Origin: Calothrix sp. NIES-3974 | Lineage (GTDB): Bacteria > Cyanobacteriota > Cyanobacteriia > Cyanobacteriales > Nostocaceae | NCBI RefSeq assembly: GCF_002368395.1 | Contig: NZ_AP018254.1 | Span: 2,108,001 to 2,172,000 of the forward strand | Reading direction: 5' to 3' | Length of the DNA stretch: 64,000 nucleotides | Shown: positions 29,264 through 38,650 of the stretch, piece after piece | Position numbering within the stretch: the first letter of the stretch is position 1 | Layout of the letters: each line of letters starts with the position of its first letter | Position numbers and translations under genes: made by a program | The notes under the pieces: model-generated | The model's input: the letters and a program-made list of their open reading frames with translations, nothing else | What the model was told of the DNA's origin: nothing | The model's database searches: none

Positions 29264-29389
29264 GGGCGTGTCATCAATTAGCTTGAGAACGCCTAACAGT
29301 ATTAAATTATAGGCTTTCGGTTCATGGGAAGTGATAATTGCTGAAATCCTTGCTGTCAAAGCTGTTCATTTTACATTGATGACAGACTC
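29264..29389. mobile_element. 126-bp MITE, family C copy 1
   Basis: The left end GGGCGTGTCATCAATTAG and the right end (TTGATGACAGACTC) are inverted repeats. It is nearly identical over its length to the copy at 63482-63606, sharing GCTTGAGAACGCCTA, GCTTTCGG and TGCTGTCAAAGCTGTTCATT. A TA follows its right end, and that TA also completes the stop codon of the minus-strand gene next to it. Confidence 0.8.
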
Positions 29390-29661
29390 TAGGGTTTATC
29401 TCCATTATCACCACTACCATTACCATCCTGAAAGGGATTTTCACCAATTCTGAGTAGTTTTTTCGCCTGTTTAAGTTCCTTCCACAGAGCTTTAATTTGC
29501 TCATAGGCTTGCTCTGGGGGGATTTTCCCTGCGGTTTCGAGGTTACAAATATAACTTATCTTTTGAGCAAATTCCTGTAAATTGGCGTTGAATACCAAGT
29601 TTTCCGGTTTTACTTGGCCATAGTAACGACTGCGCGGGTAGAGAAAATCGTCTTTGTCCAC
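29389..29661 (-). CDS. Conserved cyanobacterial protein, probably DUF7219 family
   Basis: The 90-residue soluble protein starts MDKDDFLYPRSRYYGQ and continues PENLVFNANLQEFAQKISYICNLETAGKIPPEQAYEQIKALWKELKQAKK. It is strongly helical and of a type widely conserved in cyanobacteria; I recall it as DUF7219 but cannot verify the number. Function is unknown. The C-terminus (GNGSGDNGDKP) runs up to a family C MITE, and its TAG stop lies exactly on the element boundary. Confidence 0.75.
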   Translation of the reverse strand: MDKDDFLYPRSRYYGQVKPENLVFNANLQEFAQKISYICNLETAGKIPPEQAYEQIKALWKELKQAKKLLRIGENPFQDGNGSGDNGDKP

Positions 29662-30242
29662 TCTAACTATCTCCCCATATAATTTGTTTGAATATTTTGG
29701 ATTGGATAATTACTTGTATCTACTGATATATTTCCCTTTGGGTTTGTTGACAGGCTGATAATTGACCGTTAACTTTTTAGACAAAAAGCTCACTATTTGA
29801 GTGCGTAAAGAATATTTAGTTAGTTAGTTGTACAATCAATAATGTTTTTGCCTGTATTAGCGGATATTCAAATTTATTCAGCTAAACTCCCCTTTTGATT
29901 CCACTGGTAATCTCTGAAGGGACGTACCATCAAGTAACATCCCTTAGACTTGCTATTGTAACTTTAGTTCTGGTTATCTAGCAAATTGGATGGGAAATCG
30001 GGAATTTAACCAGGATTTTGACAAAACTTCGATTGAAAAAATCTGTATTTGTGCAGATGACAAAATTCAGAAGGAGTTCATAGGACTATTCCCAGTTCCC
30101 TACTCCCTATTTTCCCGCGAGCATGAAAAAGGGATGTTTGCAATTTCCTGGGGATAATAACGAATAACTAAAGGATAAAATAATAAAGCTGATAAGGCAA
30201 AAATGCGCAACAATACCCCGTCACTAACAATAGTATCCCACC
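29662..30242. other. Gap between the DUF7219-like gene and purC
   Basis: No ATG-started gene is supported. The stretch contains a TTGACAG/GACCGTTAA repeat at about 29748-29775, a 'cccagttccctactccct' run near 30090-30110 and the upstream region of purC. On the minus strand, 30100-30252 holds an unstarted open frame described in the findings. Confidence 0.4.
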
Positions 30243-30983
30243 ATGTCTGTTTCTACCAACCCCACGAAATTATACGAAGGCAAAGCCAAAGTTATTTATA
30301 CAACTTCCGAACCGGAAATTTTACTAGCTACCTATAAAGACGATGCAACCGCCTTCAATGCTCAAAAACGTGGCAGTATTGCGGGCAAGGGAAACATTAA
30401 TTGCACAATTTCCAGTCATTTATTTAGGTATCTGGAAGCACATGGGATAAAAACCCATTTTATTGATACCCCTACTGACAATCAAATGCGGGTACGGGCA
30501 GTTAAGATTATCCCGATAGAAGTAGTAGTACGGAATATCGCGGCTGGAAGCCTATGTCAGCAAACTGGATTACCTTTAGGGACAGAATTAAAATCGCCTT
30601 TAGTAGATTTTTACTATAAAAGTGACGAATTAGGTGATCCACTGTTAACACGCGATCGCATTTTGTTAATGGAAATTGCCACACCTGGACAAATTGAGAC
30701 GATTACTAATTTAGCATTGCAGGTTAATCGCTTACTACAGGAGTTTTTTCGCCGTTGTGACATTATCTTAGTGGATTTCAAATTGGAATTTGGACTAGAT
30801 GCACAGCAACAGATACTACTTGCCGATGAAATTAGCCCCGATACCTGTCGATTGTGGGACAGCAGCCAAACAGATGCCAACCTGCGAGTTCTAGATAAAG
30901 ACCGTTTCCGTAGGGATTTAGGTAACGTTGAAGGTGCTTACCAAGAGGTGTTGCAACGGGTGTTGAAGGCTGTGAGTAGCTGA
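30243..30983 (+). CDS. purC: Phosphoribosylaminoimidazole-succinocarboxamide synthase
   Basis: SAICAR synthetase, the step of purine synthesis that joins aspartate to CAIR with ATP. Motifs are KLYEGKAKVIYTT, AQKRGSIAGKGNINC, VRNIAAGSLCQQTGLPLG, LADEISPDTCRLWD and LRVLDKDRFRRDLG. The length is normal. The stop codon is the first three bases of a perfect 16-bp palindrome (TGACAGTTAACTGTCA, 30981-30996). It lies upstream of the Omp85/lpx set on the same strand. Confidence 0.97.
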   Translation: MSVSTNPTKLYEGKAKVIYTTSEPEILLATYKDDATAFNAQKRGSIAGKGNINCTISSHLFRYLEAHGIKTHFIDTPTDNQMRVRAVKIIPIEVVVRNIAAGSLCQQTGLPLGTELKSPLVDFYYKSDELGDPLLTRDRILLMEIATPGQIETITNLALQVNRLLQEFFRRCDIILVDFKLEFGLDAQQQILLADEISPDTCRLWDSSQTDANLRVLDKDRFRRDLGNVEGAYQEVLQRVLKAVSS

Positions 30984-31526
30984 CAGTTAACTGTCAACTT
31001 AATAATCCAAAATCTAAAATGCTTTGGGTGAAATTTGAAATATGTTAGTTGTCAATCATTACAAGCTGGAAATTTTGGATTACCCTGAGAACACATTGGC
31101 GATAATTACGTCGATAACTAAACAAATCCAAAGATGGTTCGGGTCAGTTTTGACGGATATAACATGTACGGACGTAACGTGTACAGACGTAACATGTACA
31201 GACGTAACATGTTACGTCTCTACTCAATCATCGATTCATAGATATAATCTGTACGGATTACTCCTGAACTAGATCATCTTAAGATTGGCGAGGAAATCTC
31301 GGGAAATGGCCAATAGCTTCTTGTTGGTATACATCCCGGATCGATTCCTAGGGGTAGTCTAAAATCAAAAAATGCGAGATTGGGATTACTCTGGTTTTCA
31401 AGAAGCGATGTCAAGCGAATTCAAAAAAATCTCCGCAAGACGCAACTTTCAGGTAATCCAAAATCTAAAATCCAAAATCTAAAATCGGTTTGACGGTGTG
31501 TGGACGTGAAGAGGAATCTAGAGAAA
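30984..31526. other. Repeat-rich spacer between purC and the Omp85 gene
   Basis: This holds the palindrome over the purC stop, CCAAAATCTAAAAT heptamers at about 31006-31020 and 31450-31485, and a cluster of GACGTAACATGTACA units (31167-31200). The cluster ends in the perfect 18-bp palindrome GACGTAACATGTTACGTC at 31201-31218. A 76-codon frame at 31042-31272 translates these units (repeated TCTDV) and is rejected. Confidence 0.7.
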
Positions 31527-34061
31527 ATGCGCTTTTACCCAGTATTGGCAACCGTAGTAGCAATTACTACGCCCCTAAGTAGTTCGATGGCAGCTCAAGC
31601 CCAAACTCCCAGTGCTGTGACGGAAAAATCAGAAAATATCACAGTTGAGACTACATCCTCTCCACCAGGGGAACTGGAGTCGGAAGTTCGGGACAATGCC
31701 CAAAATCAACGGGAAAATCAACCTCAAACCTCTCTCCCAATTGAGACTCAAGACACAACAGTCGCAGTGAGACCAGAGTCAATTGGTCAGGAAAATCAGC
31801 AACCTGCTGTTAACAGTACAGTAGATACAATTCCTACAGACGGTGCTGTCAACTCGAACAAACTGGCTAGACTGAAAGCAGTACTATCTCAAAGTAAGGC
31901 GAAACAAGGGGCAAATTCTCCTCAAGCAGCAGCAAACTACCCAATCACCACACAAGTCCCCAATCGTACAACTAAAACAGCTGCTCAATTAATTCCCGCC
32001 AACAACGGGAAATCAATCGCTCAAACCTTTCCCCCAGAAACTCCAACTGCACCCGCACCCCTACCCGATTTACCCACCCCTCCCAACCAACAACCGGGAA
32101 TAGAAACTCCACGACAAATTCCTAATAATACCCCAGTACCACAACAACAGCCTCAATTTCCCAATACCCCTACAAACAACCAACCGGGAACAACTAACTC
32201 CGAAAGCGAACCACAGGTTTTAGTTGCCGAGGTTTTAGTCCGTCCCGAAACTGGACAATTAACCACTGAACTAGAAAACGAAGTATATCGAGTAATCCGC
32301 ACCCAACCGGGAAGGACAACCACGCGATCGCAATTACAACAAGATATCAACGCGATTTTTGCTACAGGATTTTTTGCCAATGTGCAAGCAGTACCGGAAG
32401 ACACTCCAGTGGGTGTGAGGGTTAGCTTTGTCGTTCAACCCAATCCAATTTTAACTAAGGTGGAAATTCAAGCCAATCCCGGTACAAATGTTCCTTCTGT
32501 TCTCCCTCCGGGAACTGTCGATCAAATTTTTAAACCCCAGTACGGTAGAATTTTAAACTTGCGGGATTTACAAGAAGGTATCAAACAGTTAAATAAACGC
32601 TATCAAGACCAAGGCTATGTACTCGCCAACGTCATCGGCTCACCCCAAGTTACAGAAAACGGAGTCGTCACCCTACAAGTAGCCGAAGGGGTAGTGGAAA
32701 ATGTTCGTGTCCGCTTCCGCAACAAAGAGGGTCAAGACACCGATGACCAAGGTAGACCAATTCGCGGACGAACTAAAGAATATATTATTACCAGAGAGGT
32801 CGAACTCAAACCCGGACAGGTCTTCAACCGCAACAAAGTTCAACGAGACCTGCAACGGGTATTCAACCTGGGATTATTTGAAGACCTAAATATTTCCCTT
32901 GACCCCGGTCAAGACCCCAGCAAAGTAAACGTAGTGGTCAACGTCGTCGAACGGAACAGTGGCTCCATTGCCGCAGGTGCAGGGATTAGTTCCGCCAGTG
33001 GTCTATTTGGAACCGTCAGTTACCAAGAACAAAACTTTGGTGGTCGCAACCAAAAACTCGGTGCCGAAATACAAGTTGGTCAACGGGAATTATTATTTGA
33101 CCTACGGTTTACCGACCCCTGGATTGCGGGAGACCCCTACCGCACATCCTACACCGGCAATATATTCCGCCGTCGTTCCATTTCCTTAATTTTTGACGGC
33201 AAAGACCAGGACATCCGCACCTTTGATATTGGCAACCCCAACAATGAAGGCGATCGCCCCCGTGTTCTCCGTTTAGGGGGTGGTATCAACTTTACCCGTC
33301 CCCTCTCCCGCAACCCCTTTGAACGCTCCGAATGGGTAGCCTCCGCCGGATTACAATATCAACGGGTTTCCATTCGTGATGCCGATGGAGATATTCGTCC
33401 CATTGGACGGGTGCGCAACGACTCCAGTAACTCCACCACTTCCACCTCAACAAAAAATATACCCTTGAGTTTTAGTGACGGGGGAGAGGATGATTTACTG
33501 TTTTTACAACTTGGTGCATCACGCGATCGCCGTAATAGTGCCTTACAACCAACCCAAGGCTCATTCCTACGCTTCGGAGTCGATCAATCCGTACCCGTAG
33601 GTTTAGGAAATATCTTCCTCACCCGTCTACGCGGTAGCTATAGCCACTACTTCCCCGTACAATTCATCAAAACCAAAGGACCCCAAACCCTAGCCTTCAA
33701 CGTCCAAGGTGGAACCATTTTAGGCGACCTACCTCCCTACGAAGCCTTTACTTTAGGTGGTAGTAACTCCGTCCGCGGTTACGAAGAAGGTGGACTTGGT
33801 AGCGGACGCAGTTTCCTGCAAGCTACAGCCGAATATCGTTTCCCCCTTTTCTCTGTGATTAGTGGAGCCGTGTTCTTCGATGTTGGTAGCGACCTGGGCA
33901 CAACCACCGAAGCAGCCAGAGTCTTAAATAAAGATGGTTTCGGTTACGGTTACGGACTAGGTGTTCGTATCCAATCACCCCTCGGTCCCATCCGCATTGA
34001 CTACGGTATCAACGACGACGGAGATAACCGGATTAACTTTGGGATCGGCGAGCGATTCTAA
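31527..34061 (+). CDS. Outer-membrane assembly protein Omp85/BamA family
   Basis: This is the cyanobacterial Omp85, the beta-barrel insertase and homologue of plastid Toc75. A signal peptide occupies the first 30 residues (FYPVLATVVAITTPLSSSMAAQAQ), then a long Pro/Gln/Asn-rich region (to about residue 215). Three POTRA domains follow (VAEVLVRPETGQLTTELENEVYRVIRTQPG; then ITKVEIQ-type and NRNKVQRDLQRVFNLGLFEDL segments). The barrel has VRGYEEGGLGSGRSFLQATAEYRFPL and ends GIGERF with the terminal aromatic signal. I chose the ATG at 31527; a GTG nine codons upstream (31500) also opens the frame. lpxC, fabZ, lpxA and lpxB follow. Confidence 0.93.
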   Translation: MRFYPVLATVVAITTPLSSSMAAQAQTPSAVTEKSENITVETTSSPPGELESEVRDNAQNQRENQPQTSLPIETQDTTVAVRPESIGQENQQPAVNSTVDTIPTDGAVNSNKLARLKAVLSQSKAKQGANSPQAAANYPITTQVPNRTTKTAAQLIPANNGKSIAQTFPPETPTAPAPLPDLPTPPNQQPGIETPRQIPNNTPVPQQQPQFPNTPTNNQPGTTNSESEPQVLVAEVLVRPETGQLTTELENEVYRVIRTQPGRTTTRSQLQQDINAIFATGFFANVQAVPEDTPVGVRVSFVVQPNPILTKVEIQANPGTNVPSVLPPGTVDQIFKPQYGRILNLRDLQEGIKQLNKRYQDQGYVLANVIGSPQVTENGVVTLQVAEGVVENVRVRFRNKEGQDTDDQGRPIRGRTKEYIITREVELKPGQVFNRNKVQRDLQRVFNLGLFEDLNISLDPGQDPSKVNVVVNVVERNSGSIAAGAGISSASGLFGTVSYQEQNFGGRNQKLGAEIQVGQRELLFDLRFTDPWIAGDPYRTSYTGNIFRRRSISLIFDGKDQDIRTFDIGNPNNEGDRPRVLRLGGGINFTRPLSRNPFERSEWVASAGLQYQRVSIRDADGDIRPIGRVRNDSSNSTTSTSTKNIPLSFSDGGEDDLLFLQLGASRDRRNSALQPTQGSFLRFGVDQSVPVGLGNIFLTRLRGSYSHYFPVQFIKTKGPQTLAFNVQGGTILGDLPPYEAFTLGGSNSVRGYEEGGLGSGRSFLQATAEYRFPLFSVISGAVFFDVGSDLGTTTEAARVLNKDGFGYGYGLGVRIQSPLGPIRIDYGINDDGDNRINFGIGERF

Positions 34062-34161
34062 AATCCAGAATAAGTTCTTGGGGAAGCAACAGGGGCGGAA
34101 GGGAAATTTAATTGTCTCCTGTCTCCTGTTTCCTGTTTCCTGTCTTCTAAATTAATTCCAG

Positions 34162-34998
34162 ATGCAAACTACCCTCAAAAATGCGATCGCCCAATCAGGT
34201 ATTGGGTTGCACAGTGGTCATCAAACTCAGGTGCGTATTCTTCCCGCCCCACCTGGTAGCGGGCGTTACTTTATTCGCACCGACTTAGCTAATTCACCCC
34301 AAATACCAGCCCACGTCAGCAGTGTTAGCCAAACCGTTCTTTCCACCCAACTAGGAGATGGAGAGGCATCCGTGCGTACCGTTGAACATTTACTCGCAGC
34401 TTTGCAAGGAATGGGAGTCACCAATGCCCAGATTGAAATCGATGGACCAGAGGTTCCCCTCCTTGACGGTTCCGCTCGCATCTGGACAGAAAGTATCGCC
34501 TCCGTCGGTATCGTTACCCAAACTACAGAGCAAGACCCAGAGGAAACCAATACCCCAACCATCAACGAACCAATTTGGTTACGAGAAAACGATATCTTTG
34601 TCGCCGCCATTCCCTCCCCCACCCTGCGATTTACCTATGGTATAGATTTTGACTTGCCAGCTATCGGGAATCAATGGCACAGTTGGCAACCATCCTCAAC
34701 TCCAGATGAATTTATCAATGAAATCGCTCCAGCGCGAACCTTTGGATTACTTCATCAAATTGAATATCTCCAAAAATCCGGGTTAATAAAGGGCGGTAGT
34801 CTGGAAAACGCCCTAGTTTGTGGTCCAGAAGGTTGGTTAAACCCACCCTTGCGATACCCTAACGAACCTGTACGCCATAAAATTCTGGATTTGGTCGGAG
34901 ATTTAAGCCTTTTAGGAACAATCCCCACTGCCCATTATCTCGCCTACAAAGCCAGCCATAATTTACATGTACAGCTAGCCCGGCAGATTTTGGGGTAG
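34162..34998 (+). CDS. lpxC: UDP-3-O-acyl-N-acetylglucosamine deacetylase
   Basis: This zinc enzyme performs the committed step of lipid A synthesis. Motifs are [30 protein letters not shown] (zinc histidine), [26 protein letters not shown] and [16 protein letters not shown] (second histidine and the aspartate). The 278-residue length is normal for cyanobacteria. It lies 100 bases after the Omp85 gene; the spacer has a TCCTGTCTCCTG run. Confidence 0.96.
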   Translation: MQTTLKNAIAQSGIGLHSGHQTQVRILPAPPGSGRYFIRTDLANSPQIPAHVSSVSQTVLSTQLGDGEASVRTVEHLLAALQGMGVTNAQIEIDGPEVPLLDGSARIWTESIASVGIVTQTTEQDPEETNTPTINEPIWLRENDIFVAAIPSPTLRFTYGIDFDLPAIGNQWHSWQPSSTPDEFINEIAPARTFGLLHQIEYLQKSGLIKGGSLENALVCGPEGWLNPPLRYPNEPVRHKILDLVGDLSLLGTIPTAHYLAYKASHNLHVQLARQILG

Positions 34999-35104
34999 GG
35001 GGAGCTTTCGGGAGCGGGGGATACAGGTATGCAGGGATGGGAAAATGTTTGATGTTGTAACCCCTATCCCCTAACACCTAGAGACAACCCGTCGGGTCAT
35101 CTCA

Positions 35105-35134
35105 ATCCAAAATCCAAAATCCAAAATCCAAAAT
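35105..35134. repeat. CCAAAAT heptamer array
   Basis: About four head-to-tail CCAAAAT units between lpxC and fabZ. The same array type appears upstream of the cyclase, Omp85, methyltransferase, hydrolase-like and pyrF genes. It is a short tandemly repeated repetitive sequence of the kind reported in filamentous cyanobacteria. Confidence 0.85.
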
Positions 35135-35257
35135 AAATAAACGACCAGGTATGCTGTAAACAGAAGAAATTGCAGAAATTATGGTTATTTTCAATTTCTT
35201 CTAGTGGGAAATATTTCCCATATCCTCGAAAATACTAAATCTACAACCAGGTCATTC

Positions 35258-35749
35258 ATGTCAACAGTTGATACTCTCCAAGTTTCTCCCGCCACTAATC
35301 ATCCCGCAGAAACAAAAAAAACCTTTAGCGTTGAAGAAATCCAAAAACTTCTCCCCCATCGCTATCCCTTTGCTTTAGTAGACCGAATTATCGATTATGT
35401 CCCCGGTAAATCCGCAGTTGGCATCAAAAACGTCACTGTCAACGAACCCCAATTTCAAGGACATTTTCCCGGACGACCACTGATGCCGGGTGTACTAATT
35501 GTGGAAGCAATGGCTCAGGTCGGTGGTATTGTTTTAACCCAGCTACCGGAATTAGAGGGCGGTTTATTTGTATTTGCCGGTATCGATAAAGTCCGCTTTC
35601 GTCGCCAAGTAGTTCCCGGCGATCAACTAATCATGACTGTGGAACTGTTGTGCGTCAAACAGCGTCGATTTGGTAAGATGCAAGCGCGCGCCGAAGTCGA
35701 TGGACAACTGGCATGTGAGGGAGAACTGATGTTTTCACTCGTAAGTTAA
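35258..35749 (+). CDS. fabZ: 3-hydroxyacyl-ACP dehydratase FabZ
   Basis: This dehydratase of fatty acid elongation also feeds hydroxyacyl chains to the Lpx pathway. The hot-dog active site is complete: [14 protein letters not shown] (catalytic His) and [23 protein letters not shown] (catalytic Glu). The ATG at 35258 ([10 protein letters not shown]) fits the family; a GTG 18 codons earlier only extends the frame with non-conserved residues. The location between lpxC and lpxA is the standard arrangement. Confidence 0.96.
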   Translation: MSTVDTLQVSPATNHPAETKKTFSVEEIQKLLPHRYPFALVDRIIDYVPGKSAVGIKNVTVNEPQFQGHFPGRPLMPGVLIVEAMAQVGGIVLTQLPELEGGLFVFAGIDKVRFRRQVVPGDQLIMTVELLCVKQRRFGKMQARAEVDGQLACEGELMFSLVS

Positions 35750-36000
35750 GATTAATTCCGCACTTGGTAGGGTGCTGCATCTTCGTGTATGTACCCTTAC
35801 CGACTTTTGCGGAATAATGCTAGTAAAATAAGTTGATTAAATTAGTTTGACATTTAGGTTTGACTAAATCCGATTTTATCGTTTAAAACCGTTAAACGCC
35901 CTCACACACGCCCTTGTTCAACCGACATTTTTTCTTTATTTACGACTAAAACAAGTCACAACTAGTCAACAGCAAGCTTACTGTTTGTGGAGATGCACCC

Positions 36001-36822
36001 TTGAAGACGCTTATTCATCCAACAGCTGTTATCCATCCAGATGCAGAACTTCACCCGACGGTGCAAGTCGGTGCCTATGCGGTGATTGGAGGGCATGTCA
36101 AAGTTGGTCCAGAAACGACAATTGGTCCCCATGTCGTCATTGACGGCTTAACGGAAATCGGTGCGCGCAATCAAATTTTTCCTGGCGCGACGATTGGTTT
36201 GGAACCGCAGGATTTAAAATACGTTGGCGAACCCAGTTGGGTCAAAATTGGTGACAACAACATGATTCGCGAATATGTGACCATTAACCGAGCTACTGGT
36301 GCTGAGGAAGCAACGGTGATTGGGAATAATAATTTGCTCATGGCCTATGTCCATGTTGGTCACAATTGTGTGATTGAAGATTCCGTTGTCATTGCTAATT
36401 CCGTGGCTTTGGCTGGTCATGTGCATATCGAATCTCGCGCTCGTTTGAGTGGGGTTTTAGGCGTACACCAGTTTGTCCATATCGGTAGACATGCAATGGT
36501 GGGCGGAATGGCCAGGATTGACCGGGATGTTCCCCCTTTTATGACCGTTGAAGGTAATCCTGCCCGAATCCGCACGTTGAATTTAATCGGGCTGAAGCGT
36601 TCGGGATTTTCGGCGGTGGATTTGCAATTGTTTAAAAAGGCTTTCCGAATTCTTTACCGCTCTGATTTAACCTTCAAAGAAGCGATTGAGCATTTAGAAG
36701 AGTTGGGTGAAGCTGAATATTTGCAGCATTTACGTAGATTCTTGTTATTATCACAAATGCCTGGACGACGGGGTTTAATTCCTGGGAAGGGTAAGGCGGC
36801 AAAAAGTGGAGGCGAAGAGTAA
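36001..36822 (+). CDS. lpxA: UDP-N-acetylglucosamine O-acyltransferase
   Basis: The first acyl transfer of lipid A synthesis. The N-terminal two thirds are left-handed beta-helix hexapeptide repeats (IHPTAVIHPDAELHPTVQVGAYAVIGGHVKVG). The catalytic histidine region is HVGHNCVIED, and QFVHIGRHAMVGGMARIDRDVPPF precedes the helical C-terminal domain. The start is TTG at 36001 (L read as M-KTLIHPTAVIHP), supported by the conserved N-terminus. The 251-base spacer from fabZ may hold a separate promoter. Confidence 0.95.
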   Translation: MKTLIHPTAVIHPDAELHPTVQVGAYAVIGGHVKVGPETTIGPHVVIDGLTEIGARNQIFPGATIGLEPQDLKYVGEPSWVKIGDNNMIREYVTINRATGAEEATVIGNNNLLMAYVHVGHNCVIEDSVVIANSVALAGHVHIESRARLSGVLGVHQFVHIGRHAMVGGMARIDRDVPPFMTVEGNPARIRTLNLIGLKRSGFSAVDLQLFKKAFRILYRSDLTFKEAIEHLEELGEAEYLQHLRRFLLLSQMPGRRGLIPGKGKAAKSGGEE

Positions 36823-37271
36823 ATAACTTGATCCTAAAAGAGCAGGGAATGGGAAGTAGTGAGTAGGAATAAACTATTTTCTTATTTGGCTTCGCCGTCA
36901 GCGTCAACCGAAAGGCTGTGTTCCAATGACATGGGGAACTTGCTTGTGAATCGGTAGTGCTTAGAGACGCGACATGTCGTGTCTGCACGGGTAGTAGAAA
37001 TAGGCTATTTAGACGTTTTTGTGGCGTGGAAAGCTTGTTGCGAATCACTTTGTATGCGTTGTCGCAGAAAACTCCGCGCTATGGGTGTCTACCTGTCAAG
37101 CTAAAGCTACATGGTTTGGCTTTGTCGTCAGCGTCAGCCTCAGGTTTGTGTACTAGGTTATAAAGCTATAGATGCAAGCCTTCCCATAGGTATAGCGCTC
37201 TAGCCAACTGCCCCCAGTATATTTTGTCTGCCCATTAACTTTGGATAATTGAATAGGCAATTAAATCACAA
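36823..37271. other. Gap between lpxA and lpxB with repeats
   Basis: No gene supported. It contains a GAGACG-family hairpin with core CGCGACATGTCGTG (36965-36984). It also has fragments of a 'ttggcttcgccgtcagcgtca' repeat at about 36886-36910, echoed at about 37115-37140. Two open frames here are repeat translations. Confidence 0.6.
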
Positions 37272-38444
37272 ATGCGGATTTTTATTAGTACAGGCGAGGT
37301 TTCGGGAGATTTACAGGGGACTCTACTTGTGGAAGCGCTGCAACGTCAGGCTGCTAGTAGGGGTGTTGAACTAGAAATAGTTGCCCTGGGTGGGGAGAAA
37401 ATGCACCAAGCTGGGGCGAAAATCCTTGGTAATACCAGCAAAATTGGTTCGATGGGGTTATTAGAAGCTTTGCCCTATGTTTTGCCGACAATGCGGGTGC
37501 AGCGTCGTGCTTTGGATTATCTGCGAGAAAATCCCCCTGATGTGGTAATTTTAATTGATTACATGGGGCCAAATTTAAGTATTGGTGCTTATATGCGTCG
37601 CCATTTACCCCATGTGCCTGTTTTTTATTATATTGCTCCTCAAGCTTGGGCGGCTTCAGTACGGGTAATTACAGCCCAGACCACCTCAAAGGTGATTAGT
37701 GTCAGCGATAAATTGCTAGCGATTTTCCCGGAGGAGGAAAAGTATTATCAAAAACATGGTGCGGATGTGACTTGGGTGGGACATCCGTTGATTGACAGAA
37801 TGGAAGAATTTCCTGCTCGTGAAGAGGCTAGAACTGAGTTAGGGATAGGTGGGGATGATTTGTGTGTGGCTTTATTACCTGCTTCTCGACGGCAGGAGTT
37901 GAAATATTTGTTACCAGTAATTTTTGGAGCGGCTGCCAAGATTCAAGCCCAATTTCCCCAGGTGAAGTTTTGGATTCCCCTGTCCTTGGATGTATATCGG
38001 GATGCGATCGCCAAATCTATCCATCGCTACAAATTAAATGCCACCATCGTTTCCGGTGAGCAGCAAAAACAAGTATTAGCGGCGGCCGATTTAGCCCTGA
38101 CTAAATGTGGTACTGTCAATCTGGAATTAGCATTACTCAAAATCCCCCAAGTTGTTTTATACCGGGTGAGTCCATTGACCTATTGGGTAGCGAAAAATAT
38201 CCTGAATATATCCATTCCTTTTGCTTCACCACCGAATTTAGTTGCCATGCGTGCTATCGTCCCCGAATTTATCCAAACAGCTGCCACCGTTGATAATATC
38301 ACCCAAACCGCCATCGCATTACTCACAAATCCCACCCTCAAAGCCCAAATGCAAGCCGATTACCAGCAAATGCGTACCCAACTCGGTGAACCCGGAGTAT
38401 GCGATCGCGCTGCAACAGCTATTTTGGAATATGTTCAGTATTAG
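37272..38444 (+). CDS. lpxB: Lipid-A-disaccharide synthase
   Basis: The GT19 glycosyltransferase that joins two acylated glucosamines. Motifs are ISTGEVSGDLQGTLLVEAL, GIGSMG-like KIGSMGLLEALPYVLPT, VVILIDYMGPN, YYIAPQAWA, VTWVGHPLIDRM and ALTKCGTVNLELALLKIPQVVLYR. The 390-residue length is normal. It completes the lpxC-fabZ-lpxA-lpxB set. A GAGACG-family palindrome follows 11 bases after the stop. Confidence 0.96.
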   Translation: MRIFISTGEVSGDLQGTLLVEALQRQAASRGVELEIVALGGEKMHQAGAKILGNTSKIGSMGLLEALPYVLPTMRVQRRALDYLRENPPDVVILIDYMGPNLSIGAYMRRHLPHVPVFYYIAPQAWAASVRVITAQTTSKVISVSDKLLAIFPEEEKYYQKHGADVTWVGHPLIDRMEEFPAREEARTELGIGGDDLCVALLPASRRQELKYLLPVIFGAAAKIQAQFPQVKFWIPLSLDVYRDAIAKSIHRYKLNATIVSGEQQKQVLAAADLALTKCGTVNLELALLKIPQVVLYRVSPLTYWVAKNILNISIPFASPPNLVAMRAIVPEFIQTAATVDNITQTAIALLTNPTLKAQMQADYQQMRTQLGEPGVCDRAATAILEYVQY

Positions 38445-38455
38445 GGAGTTGGGAG

Positions 38456-38475
38456 AGACGCGACATGTCGCGTCT
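38456..38475. repeat. GAGACG hairpin repeat (GCGACATGTCGC core)
   Basis: A perfect 20-base palindrome just downstream of lpxB. About 40 bases further, a hairpin CACCCCCCGATATCGGGGG-type stem (38516-38537) is followed by TTAGGGTGGGGTT, the same tail as the repeat at 10070-10090. Together they could stop the lpx transcript, although no T-run is attached to the first. Confidence 0.8.
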
Positions 38476-38650
38476 GTACGGGAATAATTACTAGAGAGTT
38501 GCATGGAATTTTACCCCACCCCCCGATATCGGGGGTGGGTTAGGGTGGGGTTCTTCTTTTTTCAAGTAATATTTAAATTTAATATTTCAACTGTTTCTTG
38601 CTGTATCCTGAATCCAAAATCCAAAATCTAAAATTCAAAATCGTCTGACT

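Noticed and set aside
31160-31222. Possible CRISPR array (regular GACGTAACATGTACA units)
   Set aside because: Units are about 16 bases with no unique spacers between them; they are tandem copies of half a palindrome. No cas genes are present and no other array-like spacing was seen in the window.
31042-31272. 76-codon open frame with repeated TCTDV
   Set aside because: The repeat is the translation of tandem GACGTAACATGTACA units; not a gene.
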